Part shown: piece by piece, positions 13,701-26,800 of the stretch
How positions within the stretch are numbered: position 1 is the first letter of the stretch
Layout: each line of letters begins with the position of its first letter
Origin: Camarhynchus parvulus
Lineage: Eukaryota; Chordata; Aves; Passeriformes; Thraupidae
DNA: 64,000 bases
Assembly (NCBI RefSeq): GCF_901933205.1
Contig: NC_044591.1
Span: forward strand, 4,251,501-4,315,500
Direction: 5' to 3'
Position numbers and translations under genes: made by a program
Notes under the pieces: model-generated
What the model was told of the DNA's origin: nothing
The model's database searches: none
What the model saw: the letters and a program-made list of their open reading frames with translations, nothing else

Positions 13701-16690
13701 AGGATGAGCTGTGTGGGTTTTAGATACATAATGATATAACTTTGGGGAAAACCCGAGCAAAGAGAGAGCAGGTCAGGAGTGAGAGGCGGCACTGGGACTT
13801 CATGCAAAACAGAGGAGGAGGGAATTCAGAACACTGAGCTCTGGTTTGAGGGGGTGTGCCGTTTGCCTCGTGAGGAAAGGTACCCCACAAAGTCCCACAG
13901 GCTCTGAAATGCACTCAATTAGCTGTTCCTTTTACCTTTTTGTTCTACCCAGCATTTCTTCAAGAGCACTGTCATCTCTGGCTTTGGCATCCTACTCATC
14001 ATCTATGAATTCATGTTGCCGTTTCCTCCCTGAAAGGAAAAATCCCATAGTCAGTCATTTGCTACACAGAGGAAAGGACAAATCTGACAGTATTTTTGCC
14101 ACTGTTAAAGTTCAAAGACCACCTTGCTTCTTGAGCAGACAACACTGCAAGTTGTGCTCTGGGCTATGGTGTCATTCAGCCATGATCAATCAGTGTGTTC
14201 ACTCCAGAAACTTACCCCAAATTTACCTGTAAGCAGCTGAAAAGCTGTCAGTGCCTCAGCCCTGTCTGGAGACAAGGAGCCGGGCAATGACTCACTCAGA
14301 CTAAAAAAATTCTCACAACAACAAGAGAGACTTGTGCCACGTAAATATCTTTATTTTACTTTAAAACATTCTAAAAATGTTAATCCATATGAAAGAGAAG
14401 CAATACAAGACTGAGCAAGCATGTTTAATGTTAGGGAAGCCTTCACATCACATGAGCCAAATTAAAAATAAGACTAAACACAAGTGTACAAAGAGGAGAC
14501 AAAAAAAAATCAATTTTCTCAAAGACACAACATAAGGGACTCCCACAGGGGCCGGCAAATTCTGGAAGGGAGAAGGAGATTATATTTTATGGGAAGAGAT
14601 TCAATAAGCATTCTTTTCCCATAAAGCTAGTGATGGAGGATTGTCACTGCTCCATAGACACCCCGTGCACATTTCAGGACAACAGTAACAGGAAATCAAT
14701 AGCACCTTTTATACGTGCAAAGACATTATCTCTCTGGACGCCTAATACTAACAAATGGGGCCAAGAAACACCTTTACTAGAATTTAGCAGTCAGCATTAC
14801 TCTGGCTGAGAACAGAGGGCAGGATGCTGGTCTACACCCTTAGATTTTTAGGATTTTTTTTTAAACTAACTCTGCTCAGAGCATCACCCTCGAGGGGTGC
14901 CCAGGAGCCCCTGGTGACAGTACATCACAAGTGTAACGGTGCTGAGCCCTGGTGCTGTCACCCCATCACAGACATCCCCTCCAGCTGATGCTGCAGTCAT
15001 TGCAGGCAGGAGCTTTGTCAGGGGGTAATTTGACAGCTTTGACAAGCTCGGCTGAATTTATGGCACTTTCTAGTTTTTCCCTCCATTGAGCTGTGATGGA
15101 AGTAAAGTTAATATTACCAAACCCACTCTGTGAGGGGACAGGTTCCCAGTGGTGAGACCATGGTGGCAGTCACTGAGAGAATCTGCTACACTGGGCCCCT
15201 CACAGTGTCCCTGCCACCCTCGGGGACACGGAGGGCAGCTCCATCCAGCCCACTCCTGAGGGGAGATCCCATGATGAAGGTCTCTGCTATCTCTGGCTCT
15301 ACCACAGCAGAGGTGAACCACCACTAGTGAGGCTACTCACAGCTTACTAGAGAGCACTGAAGCAGCAGCCACGGTGTCACAGGTCTGACAACACATGCCC
15401 AGCTAAACCTGAGTCCTGGGGACTGCTTCTCTTGCTGCAGGGATTGTGCCCCACACTGCACCACAAAGCTTCCACCTGCAAGTACCAATGTGGGAAGAGG
15501 AATATTGCACCCCAAGCCAAGCCTTGGCAAGTTGGTAAAGCACAAACAAGCACTTTTCTTTTTTTTCTTCCTTTTTCTTTTTCCCGTCAGATTGCTTTTT
15601 GCCATAGATGTTACATTTCCTCTGTTATAATGCAGGGTTTTAAAGAGCCCTCTCTACATCCTTAGAAAGCACAGTTCACATTTAGCTCCCTAAACTCGTA
15701 TTTCTCTCTTCCTATATTTCCCTGCCAAGATGTGACACCTGTGGAACGTTCCCAGAAAATTCCCCTGAATCATCTGTGATGCAAGGGAACAGCAGCCAGC
15801 GTTGGCAACAAGCAGCTGGGTCTTTTAGGAAAGCGTCAGATCAATCTGGTGAGGGGAAGGATCCCCAGTAACTCTGTCACTAATCATCCCCAAGGATCAC
15901 AGAGCTCCCAAATCAGTTAGAAAAAGAGCATAATTATGACAGGACCAAAATCCATGGGAAATAGAGTTGCCATGGCAACTGGCATCCTCACAACTCTAAT
16001 CTCCTTTGCATTCTTGCACAGACTCAATGACTCCTAAACCACGTGGAAAAAAAAAAACCTGTCTAGCAGGTGGGTTCATTGAGGAAAAGCAGTGCTAGAG
16101 GTGTTTCCCTGCAGAACAGACCCATTTCCACATGGTTTCTCAGAAAGGGAGCCTTTGTGCACCTCTTGTTCCAAGCATTGCACCTCACTCACCAGGAGTG
16201 CAGAGGAACTGCTATAACATAATCAATACTTCGTTGTTAACTACCCTTGTATCAGGAAAAAAAAACTTATTAAATATTAAAACGTTCCTTTTTTCAAATA
16301 AAACTGACATGAAGATAAAATCCAAAGCAGACTAGCTGAGTTTTGAAATGGGAATGTGGTTCCATCTTCACACGGGGCTGCACTGGTGTCAATGAGTGGC
16401 TTTTCAAACACTCCTCTTTACAGACAGCAGCACCCAAAAACCACTCCAGCATCCCCACACATATATCAGATCCAGCCACTGGGCTTATTTTTCTTCCTGA
16501 CAGCCTTATCACAGCAATAATACCCAATCTGTCTGTCCACCAGCATGCTTTAAATAAGGTTTACGTTTAAAGCTGGGCAGCCCTATTGCTAAAATCTCTG
16601 AGCGCTGCACTTTGGGGCATTTCCCTTCCATTTCGGTACTGCTCGGGCCTGGGGAGTTCACCCACCATCAGGGAGGGCAGCACAGCGTGA
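4740..16690. other. Gene-poor interval between CAMTA1 and DNAJC11
   Basis: About 12 kb of AT-rich sequence separates the divergent promoters of CAMTA1 and DNAJC11. No open frame in it resembles a protein family I recognise, and none shows a convincing chain of splice sites. Small local duplications occur: a short TTTTCTACCTTATG-type repeat near 6855-6890 and a repeated CAGGTTACTACAGCA near 6970 and 7006. Two minus-strand AATAAA signals (10821-10816 and 14355-14350) could mark ends of noncoding transcripts. A short ATATATATAT tract lies near 12945. Distal enhancers would be undetectable by eye. Otherwise I see nothing in it. Confidence 0.6.
14330..15100 (-). ncRNA. Candidate 3' end of a minus-strand noncoding transcript
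   Basis: An AATAAA hexamer on the minus strand at 14355-14350 is followed by a plausible cleavage region near 14330. The 700 bp upstream of it on that strand are low-GC, rich in A/T runs and lack coding frames, so they resemble a 3' UTR or the last exon of a long noncoding RNA. A transcript starting in the CpG island at 16700-17590, divergent from DNAJC11, could end here. This is inference from one hexamer and context; chance AATAAA is common in AT-rich DNA. Confidence 0.15.
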
Positions 16691-17594
16691 ACCCCAGGGT
16701 TCCCTGGGGTTCTCTACGCCAAAAGCCAAAGCAGCGCTATTGATCCGAGGGAAACTGCTCCCGATCTGCCGGTGACAAACGAGCGCAGGCTCTGCCCACG
16801 GTGCGCCCTTGTCGTGGGTCTGACATGGCTGAGCTCAGCTGGGCTCGCCTCCGGTGCCGTGCAGCTCTGCCCCGGGACCCTCCGCTGTAGCGGGCTGCCG
16901 GACTGCCCCGCTGCCCTCCGCCAGCCCCGCCGCACCGGGGAATAGCGACTCACAGAACAGCGACGGGATGGTGACAGCACCGTTTGGAAATCGCCCTCGT
17001 GTTACCGGGGAGAGAGGCCTCGTGGCAGCGCCTGCACCTACACGTCCCGTCAATGACCGGAGTGAGCGACTGCCCTTTAGGCAGGTACCGAGGGCCCTGC
17101 GGCACCGACACGGGCACCGGGAGAGGAACTGGCGACGGGCACCGGGAAAGGAGCCAGCGACGGGCACCGGCGGTCGCGATCGCCCTCCCTCCCGCTATCC
17201 CCCGGGAGCGGGTGGACGGAGGCCCTGGGCACCCACGACACTGCCACAGCCGCCGCTGGGGTACGGAGCGACCGCACCGGCAAAGACGCGTCAGAGTGCC
17301 GGGGTGAAGAACCAGGGGAACGTGGCCGGAGCGGAGCGCGGCAGGGCACGCCGGTGCCGGTCGGTGCCGGTCCGTGCTCCCTCCCTCGCTCTCTCTCTCC
17401 CTCAGTCCCTCCCTCACTCACCCCTCGCCGCCTCCGCCGCCGCCGCCGCCTCCCGGCACACGCACGCGCACACGCCGGGGCCGCGCGGGCGCGGGGGGAA
17501 CGGGGGAGCGGTGCCAGCGCGCGTGCGCGGGCGGTCGGACCGCCGGGCCGCCAGGGGCGCCGCAGCGCGCGGCGCGGGGTGAGAGGTCGGGACG

Positions 17595-17797
17595 ATGGCG
17601 GCGGCCTTGGGCGAGGAGGCGCCGGACAACGAGGACTACTACGGGCTGCTGAACGTGCGCCGTGAGGTGCGGCCGCGGGGCCGCGCGGGGCCGCGCGGGG
17701 CCGGGCGGGGCCGCGCGGGGCCGCGCGGGGTGAGGCCAGGCCCTCGTGTGCGCCCGGCGGGAGCGGCGCCCCTGCGGCGTGTCCTCCGCGCGGGCCG

Positions 17798-17856
<59 letters not shown>

Positions 17857-20800
17857 GCGGCGGGGCGGGAGAGCTCGGGCCGGGCCGCGGGGCTCCCGGT
17901 TGGGTGAGACGGGGGAGCGCCCGCTGAGGCCGGGAAATGCGGGGTTTGCTCCGAATTGCGGCGGTCTGGGCGCTGCCGGGGCGCTGCTGGTGCAGCTCCG
18001 CGCACGCCGCGCACACCCGCGTCCCCTGGGGCACGGCTGGGGAGGCTTCCCGAACCTTTCCAGTTTGGAAACAGCCAGGGCTTTCTGCAAAACGTTTATC
18101 CCGCCAAAAAAAGATCGAGAATCCTTGATTTCACTTTTAAGAATAGATGGATATTAATTGGTGCGGGTTTGTTACACCGGAACAGTTTGGAGCTTATTGA
18201 GAGATAACCGCTTTTTTATAGTAATTATTAGGCAGATCCACAAAGATCTGGATGTAGGAACTGTGCTGTAGTTTGTTTCAGCGAGTGCAGCAGCAGTATA
18301 GCTGTTATATATATATTTGTGTGTATATAAAAATGTATAAAAAGGCCATCCAGTCCATCAGCCTGGGTGTGGCTATTGTGGCTGGACGAGGCTCGTATTG
18401 AACCACCACTGCTCCGTGCAATAGGATATCCAGACTTGGAAGCCATTCAGTCTGAGAGCTTGGAAGAATTCCCTTTGGAACTCCTGTCAGTGCCTGAGCT
18501 GCAGGGACAGTCCCCTGTGCCTCATGTGTAGGAATCGGCTGCATTCCTGAAGGAACAGCGTGTGATGGTCATGCTGTTTGCAGAACTCTCTGATGCTGAG
18601 CTCCTTTTATAAAAAAAATCAAGCCCTCGTCTGGTTTAAAGCCGGCAAGGCCATGCTTGTACATTCCTTGGGAGCTTTCGTAATTCCCCTCCAAAACGTC
18701 AGCGGCGTGCCGAGGTTAGAACAGAGGTGGGAACCACGCGAGGGTTGTGACTGCTGGGGAAGGTTTAATGGTTAACTTAGCCAGGTTCCAGAGCAGGACA
18801 TTCAGGTTTTGTACAGCAAGGAGCTGGAAAATGAATACAAGGGGTCTGCAAGGGAGTAATTCCAACAGAGAGGAGTGGGCGCTTTGTTAATGATTGCTAA
18901 TTATTTTCAGCAGTACTGTCCTGTAGTGGAAGGGGTGAACAGCATGTCTGGGTGCTGACACAGGGTGATGTGGCAGCTGAGCTTGGAGCTGCAGTGACCC
19001 CATGGAGGCAGGATCCTGTGAGCAGGAATTGCTCTGTGTGTGTGTGAATGATTCATCTTTTAGACATGTTAGTCTGCTAAAAACACGGTGCTGTGTTTGA
19101 GACCTTAAATGAGACCTTTCAGTGTTGACCAGAGTTTTGGTAATAAAAATGTAACTTACATGCTGTTGTTTGTGACTGCATTTCCTGGCAGTCTAAAAAC
19201 GATGTCAGGGTTTCTTTGGTGGTTTTGAAGAGGCTGTTGCTCATGGAATATTGAACCAATGACCCAAACTACTCAGTGATGATGAAATGCCCAATCTAAC
19301 ATTTTATTGAACATGGCATTTATGAAAAATGAACCTGCTCATTTCTATTATATAATCAATAGCACATTAAACCATTTATCATTAATTTGATTTAAAAATG
19401 CCATTTTGGGGGTATATGTTCCACTGCCTTCCCAGTCGAGTTTAAATTTGATATCTGAGAAAGCACAAGGTAATAAAAAGAAATAAGCTAATTGTGGCTG
19501 TCCTTACTGTCTTGGGACCAGCAAATTTGGCAGCTCCCCTTTTGCTGTATCATTTCAAAACATTAACAAGCAACAATACAAATATGCAGAAAAAACATTC
19601 TGAGCTGTCCTCAAATCCAGACAGATTCCTGGTGTTGTGACACAAGTGAGTGTGTTTTTGTGATGGAAACCCTCCTTGCCACAAGTGGTAAAAAAGATGT
19701 TACTTCAAGAAATTACCTTTTAGGAACTTTATTTCCCCAGTAAAAGCTAGGAATCTCTGACAGCTTTGCTTCCTGAAGGGTGTTAACAGTAAATGGAAAT
19801 TGTGTCTGTAAATCCACTTCTGAGTGCCCCCCTCACTGACTGCACTGGGTCCTGACTGTGGCAGCCCCTGGAGACAGCCTGGACCATCAGGTTTTGGTTA
19901 TTTTACTCTGGATCTTCCTCCTGGAATGGCTTCCTGTGCCCAGGAACTGGTTCTTGCCTGGACAGTTTGGGAACTGGATGGTTGGGCTCTTTCAAGCTCT
20001 GCCTGGGGGAAGTTCTTGTTGATTTTAGCAACTGCACTTCTGAACAGTCGGTGTTAAGCAATCTCCAAGGAATGGGCAGGAACAGGAACTGCAATGCAAG
20101 GGATGTAGCAGGGTTAGATGAGAGAGAGGAGATTACCAAGACTCTCTAGAGTCCAAAAATAACATTGCTGGGAGATGATAATGGAAGGAGCAGGGGGTTT
20201 TTCCCTATTGATTCTGAAAGAGCCATCCTTGTTCTTGGAAGGAGGCCAGGTGCCATCTGAGGTCCCAGAGTGGCTGCAGTAAAGGACAAGGCAGGTTCAT
20301 TCGTGATGTGTGTGGTGGCACACTGTTCTCATGGTTATCTGTCCCTGGCTTTGTGGACAGATGAGGCACCTTCCTCCTTCACAGCACAACACTGACCCTG
20401 CTGGGGAGCACAGGGCAGGTGCTGGGATAAGAACAGAACCATGGCTTTACATTTCTTACCTTTACAGCTGTGGGAAGTCTGTGCTTTTGGATAGTTACAG
20501 TGTCCCTTTGAGGGTTAAGATTGAAATATGAGTAGAATTTGTTGTACATCTCTGAATTTATGTACTTTTATCTGAGATGACTTTGCTTTTTCCTGCTCTC
20601 TGATTTGGAGGGGAATTACCTGTATTATACAGTTGTATTAGGCAACTGATACAACTATATGCTATTATAATGCCTGTATTATATACTTGTATTAGGCTAC
20701 TAATACAACTATATACAACTGTAATACCTGTTTTATATACTTGTATTAGGCTACTAATGCAACTATATACAACTGTAATACCTGTTTTATATACTTGTAT

Positions 20801-23800
20801 TAGGCTACTAATACAACTATATACAACTGTAATACCTGTTTTATATACTTGTATTAGGCAACTACCTAATACCTGTATTAGGTAGTTGCCTAATACAACT
20901 AGTCTGAACATGAAAGTTGGGGTTTTTACATAATTTTTTTGTACTTGGGTATGCACTGATGAGCTATTGAGGTCCTTTGTTGCACTGCAGATAGCGTGGA
21001 CAATCCTGGTGTGATAATTGAATATTTTATTAACTTATGTAGCGAACCAATGATCCGTTCTTGATTTTGGTCCAAAGTCATGCAACGTAACAGCTGACAG
21101 ACTTCCCTTTCAGGACTGATCTTGAGAGTGGCCTTTTGGCAGTGGCCTTGGCTGTCCTTGTTGATTGTTGGTGGTTTCCACAGGCCTCCCAGGAGGAGCT
21201 GAAGGCGGCGTACCGCCGGCTGTGCATGCTCTACCACCCCGACAAGCACCGCGACCCCGAGCTCAAAAGCCAGGCTGAGCGTCTCTTCAACCTTGTCCAC
21301 CAAGCCTATGAAGGTCAGGGGGAGGCTGAGCTTTGCAGGGGGGGTTCTAGGAGAGCTGTGTCTTCATGCTTTTTGAAGATATTTATTATTACAAAGTAAT
21401 AATTAAATTTGGTGATAGTTACCGATGCTGTTTCCTGCTTCTGTACCATAAGTCAGAGGGGAAATGCCATATAAATGCTGCAGGGAATGAGATGTGGAGT
21501 GTCTGTCTTACCTCCTGCATTCTGTAAATGATCTTCTCATCACTTCCCTTACTTCTAAAGACCCTTCCATAGGAGAATAAAGGCTAAAAAGCTTCAAATA
21601 GAGATATAATTTCATATTACACTGATGAACTGCTGCATCCCTGGGTTCTGTTCCCTGTCACCTGGCTGTGATCTCCATTTCTAGCAAGTTCTTCTGTATG
21701 CTCTGGCTGAGAGGAGGACAACTGATTCATAGCAGTTAGTTTATTTTTGTGCCAAAGCCCTTTTCAAATACTCTGAATTAAACTGATGTTTACTTTAATC
21801 CTGGTGTGCAAGTTGCACCTGGAGTGCAGATGGATTAGAATGGTAGGAGTCATCCATGTTACAAACCTGGTGCACCCAGTCCTGGAGCTAAAGAGAAACT
21901 AAAGCAAAATGCTGAATAAATATTTCCCCATTCAACCTCAAATATGAGTGAATATTTTTTGCACCCCTGGTTTTGACTGATAAGCATTTGCTCCTTCCAG
22001 TTGGACTTGAGCATGTGTGGAGCCTTTCCTGCTGTCCCTAGGCTGGGTGCTGGGACATGTGGAAGCTTTTGCTGGGAGAGCAGGGAAAGTCTGACCTTGA
22101 TGACGTGTGGAACAAAAACTCCTAATGCTTCAGTAATTTCATTTTAGTGTGGTGAGTGGCCTTACATTAGAGGCAGCAGCTTCCCTTTGAATTTTCTGGC
22201 TGCTCTTGGCTCTGCCTTGCAGTGAACATGGAAGTTGGTGCTTGTTTAGTACCAAATGTGAGTGCAGTATGTTACAAGCAAAAATTTTGACATCTTGGAA
22301 ATGAGCCACTTCAGCTCCTCTCTATTTTCTCTTCCATCTCTTAGTATCACACAACAAAAGATTCATTTTATCAGAATTCATAAAAAGCAATGTCTGCCTG
22401 TGACATTTAACAAGTCCAATAATATTCCACTACTTCAGACCAAAACTCAATTACCAGTATAAGCCTCTTTTTCCCTTACTATACTCCCCCAGCTCCCTGG
22501 GGACACATCAGTTTTCCCACAGCCTCAAGAAATACATGATAATGATAAAGCTGGTCTTAGAACCCTGGAGGAGGAAATAGTGATAATTTTTTGATTTATT
22601 TTTTCTTACAGAAAGATATGTTATAGGAGCTTATGCATTTAAATATACCTTACCCTCTTCCTAATTCTGTGCCCAGTCTTTTTCTAAAGTAACTGTTCTG
22701 CAGTCTCCTGTCATATTTTGTGTTGTCCATTGTGTTGGGTGATATTTTGGGAGGTTAAGATTCTACACACACCTTTGCTGTTACCCCTTATTGATGCTTG
22801 GCAAGGTGTGAACTGCCTCGTGGAAATTCCTTTGCTGGGACTAGCTGGGAAAGGATCAGTGGACATTGCTGATGAGGAAGATCAAAGGAAGCACCACAGA
22901 GCTTTGAAAGCCAGACAGAGCTGGATGGCAATCCCAGAAAAGACCCAGGGACTGCTCTGGCCAAATTTTTTCATAATCTCCATGTTTGGTAGAGGGCTTG
23001 TGTCACCTTCAAAGAAAGCAGTGTTAGAAACCTCCCCATGCACATTCACTTAGGCTGCATGTCTCTTGTGTTCTTTCCACTTTCTTGTTTTAGAAAAATG
23101 AGCAAAAAATTGGATTTGTTGCAGGGAAAAGTCAGTATGTCTTGTCAATAAAGCACGTGGAAGCATCAAAGGAGTTAATGTGCAACTGTAGAATGAGATG
23201 TTTCTAGGATTTGTGCTTGAACTCCAAATATCATGAGTGTTTTGCTCTGAAATCTGAGGAGAAGACCAAAAACTGAGTTCTCTCCTCTTTTGGTTTCAAT
23301 TTACAGTGCTTAGTGATCCACAGACCAGAGCCATCTATGACATATATGGGAGGAGAGGACTGGAGATGGAAGGCTGGGAGGTGAGAGAAATTGAGCACAT
23401 TATGGCCAGTGGCCTTGACTAAGCCCACCTTTATCTGCCATGGTTCTATCAGCTGCACTGACACCTGGCTGGTAATAAATGCCTCTTGGTTTGAAGGCAT
23501 CCTTGGTTAGTTATTTCTGTCTCTCTCTGTCCCTGCTGGAACACCATGATGGATTTTCAGAGAACCCTTTGGTTTTGCACTTGACAAGAGAACAATAAAC
23601 CTGACATTCAGAGTTCCCTGGAAGGATATTACTATGACAGGCAACATCTTTATCTGAGACAAATGTGTCATTATTGTCCATCAAGTCCCATCTTTTTCAT
23701 CCAAAACTTGTTTTTTTCAGCATCAACTACCTTCTAAGTTTGAAATTACTTTTTCTTCCTGGGCTTTTTGGGGTGGGTCGAGCTGGGTTTTTAATGTGTT

Positions 23801-26800
23801 TGGTTTAGTTTTGGTTGGGTTTTATGGGCTTGGAAACAGAACTTGTCCATTCATGTCTGTCCAGCTCTTGAGTCCCTTGCTAGCCTCTGCCAGCCCTGGT
23901 TGATTGCACTATGCTGCTTGAAGCAGAATCCTGTAGTATTGGGCCAGGTCAGCACCAAGGTCAAATTTGGAGTCAGTTGCTAGAAATGTGGAGCAGATCC
24001 AACATGTAACAGATGCTTTGGAAACGAGAGTTTTTTAACTGCTTTTGGCAGACTTGATCTTATTTTGAAGAGCCAAATCCAATACTCTTTCTATCCATTC
24101 CAAAACTGGGCCTGTATAAAGCTCTCATTCCCTGACTCATGTCAGGTAAGCAGCTGTGAACCAGCACAGCCTAAAATCACACAGCTCTTGTGGAATCAAT
24201 TCACCTCAGGCCAGAGGCTTTCAGTTATTTTCATTTTTGTGTCCACACCTGGTAGAGCACTTAATGGATCGCTGAGGGTAACAGCTGCACTGCAGTGTCT
24301 TGTACTTTTGGTTGGACAGCTCTTTGTCCTGGTTTTGTCAAGGGAATGGAAACAACAAAACCATTTTCCTTTCTCTCAAGACATGGGGTTTTCACTTATG
24401 CCTGCCCTTTGATCTGGCCCAGGTGCTTTGTTCCAAACTCTGACTGTTGAAATTGCAGCTGCTGGAGCAGTGTGTTAGTGCATCCTGCACCCAAGGCCTC
24501 TGAACCTCAGCACTGCAATGCCCTGAGCAGCCTCTGTCTGGTAATGGTTTGGTTTTCGTTGCTTTTTGAGCAGGTTGTGGAACGAAAGAGAACTGCAGCT
24601 GAAATCAGGGAAGAATTTGAGCGTCTGCAGAGAGAGAGGGAAGAGAGGAGACTGCAGCAGAGAACTAATCCAAAGGTAAGCAAAGACTTAATCCTGGTCT
24701 CAAGAGTGGGTCTGTAATTATCAGCAGTGTGCAGGGGGTGCTGAGCCTAGGTGAGGGCCCAGAGGAAAGAGCCCCTCAGGTGTCTACACTTGCTGCATGA
24801 CTTTCTGTCTTTTGCATATGCAGTTTTTCTGCATAATATAGGGCAAACAGCTCATTCTTTTAACAATCCCTTACTGAATGCTCTTCTTTTCTTAGCAAAA
24901 CATGTTGAGACAAAATACCTTTTTCAGCAATTTTTAGAAAATAGACCTAACACTGAAATATTTATGATTTCTTTCCAAGTTCACTAAATAATTGTAACTC
25001 ACTGCAGTTACCTGACAGGTTTTCCCTTTGGCATTGCTGCAGTGTCACAACAAGGCAGGGAGCTGTTCAAATGCATCTTGAAACCAGCAATAAATCTGAA
25101 GCATCCCTAAGCCAGCTGGGCAGCAGCACAGTGAGCAAAGTCAATCTGAACAGGCTTAGTGCCTGTTTTTGGAAAGGGTGACCGTGCCCTCAGGATGAGA
25201 ATCATCCTGGATGCTGTTCCCATCTCAGTCTGTCTGAGCAGTGTCTGACTCACCTCAGCTAACCTTGGCTGATCAGAGGTGCTGAGGAATACCTTTGGGA
25301 TGGCAGGAAGAGATGGGCATGGCAATTGGCCAGAGTATCCATAGCTCAGACTCTCGGTGTCTTTGCTGCCTCTTGGCTTGATGAGTGTGTGAGGCAAACC
25401 TGGGGTTTGTCAGGATGGTCCCTGACTGAAGTTTCAAAGCTTGTTGAATCACAACAATCTTGGTTCTTATGCAATGAGTAACCTTATCCAAGAGCTGCAT
25501 TTACTATTAACTAAATTAATTCATAGATTAGTGTAAAATCACAATGTCTTCTGAGTGGACAGATGTGGGATTGCAATGGTGCTTAGGACTGGATCTTAAG
25601 GAAAACATCCATCTAAGCAGAGCTGTAATATTTTGAGACATTCACCTTGGCACCACCTTTGGATGTGCACTGCTCTTAGCAAAGCAATTGGGCTGTACAG
25701 ATCTCCAGGCTGTGAGTAGTTTATAGACACTAAGAACTGGTTTGTACTAGAAGGGTAAACAAGCATAAAGTGTTGTGTGAGTATCTGTTGACAGCTTTAT
25801 TCCAGGCAGGAAGAGATTTCTGTGTGCCACAAGCCAGGCAGGGCAAACTATCCCTGCTGGAGGTGTGGGTGAGTGGGGTCAGAGAGGTGTTTTCAGAGAG
25901 GGGCATGGTTATCTCCCACTCTGCTGCTCCCTGCTTCAGGAATGTGACATTTTCCCTGGGCGCCTCGCCGTGGCTGCGAGCTGCACTGTGAGCCTGTGTC
26001 CTGGGATAAAATTAACCATCTGGGTGTTTACAGCAATTGCAGGCTGGCAGCTGATGGAAATGCCTCTCCAGGCAGTGTTCCCGTGGAATTGGGGAGCACA
26101 GCTGTGATCATTTCATACACGAGCACAAGTTATTTTAAAATTTCCAACATTTTGTCGGTTCTATAAAACAGTTTCACAAAAATAAAGCATTTTAACCAGA
26201 AATGTTGAGCAATAACCAGATGTAGGCAATTTGGAGGGTTGAAATTGAGTCTCCTATTTGCTTTTAGAGCTTTGTTTTTGCTTTCAGAGATGTGCAGAAG
26301 GGTTGAAAAGTTCATTACTAGGTTTAAGAAGAACCACTTCCTGTTAGGAGAAATTAAATCCAGTTATTTTCCTGCTGTGGAAGGTCAATATGTAAGGAAC
26401 ACAGGTGCCTCAAGGCAAAGCCTGGCATAACTTACAGGTATCACCTTGCTGAAGGTAAATCCCTAAGTAAAAAGTAAGGAGGAAGTATATTTTCCTCTGG
26501 CACATCTACGAATTCCATCAGTGAAGCCTGTTTCCTTTTCACAGGCTGGCAAATAAAGGTGATTTTAAAAGCCAGTCCCCGCTCTGATGGTTCCATTGTG
26601 CCACTCCTGCTTCCTGCCCTGCTGAGCTGCTGCTCTGTGCAGCACAGTGTGGGCACCACTGACTCCTGAGCAGGAGTTCCAGCTCTCTCCTGCTGCCCTT
26701 CCTTTGGGGAAAGCTCCTCCATGGTTGGAGCAGGTGGCTGCTGGGAGCTGGGAGCAGCAAAGTCCCCTCCATTATCCGGAGGCATAGGGGTGCTCTTGTT

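Larger units (their letters stand above)
16690..18060. promoter_or_regulatory. CpG-island promoter of DNAJC11
   Basis: GC content and CpG density rise sharply near 16690 and stay high through the DNAJC11 first exon and the start of intron 1, ending about 18060. A pyrimidine-rich run at about 17375-17455, with many CTCCCTC units, precedes the start codon at 17595. There is no obvious TATA box. The island extends almost 900 bp upstream of the gene, so a divergent transcript on the minus strand is possible. Confidence 0.7.

Noticed and set aside
17077..18090. 337-codon minus-strand open frame over the DNAJC11 promoter and CTG tract
   Set aside because: Low-complexity translation of a CpG island and a CAG repeat; no family resemblance and no splice structure.
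20558..20956. 132-codon repetitive open frame in DNAJC11 intron 1
   Set aside because: It simply translates the 54-bp minisatellite; a similar frame exists on the other strand.
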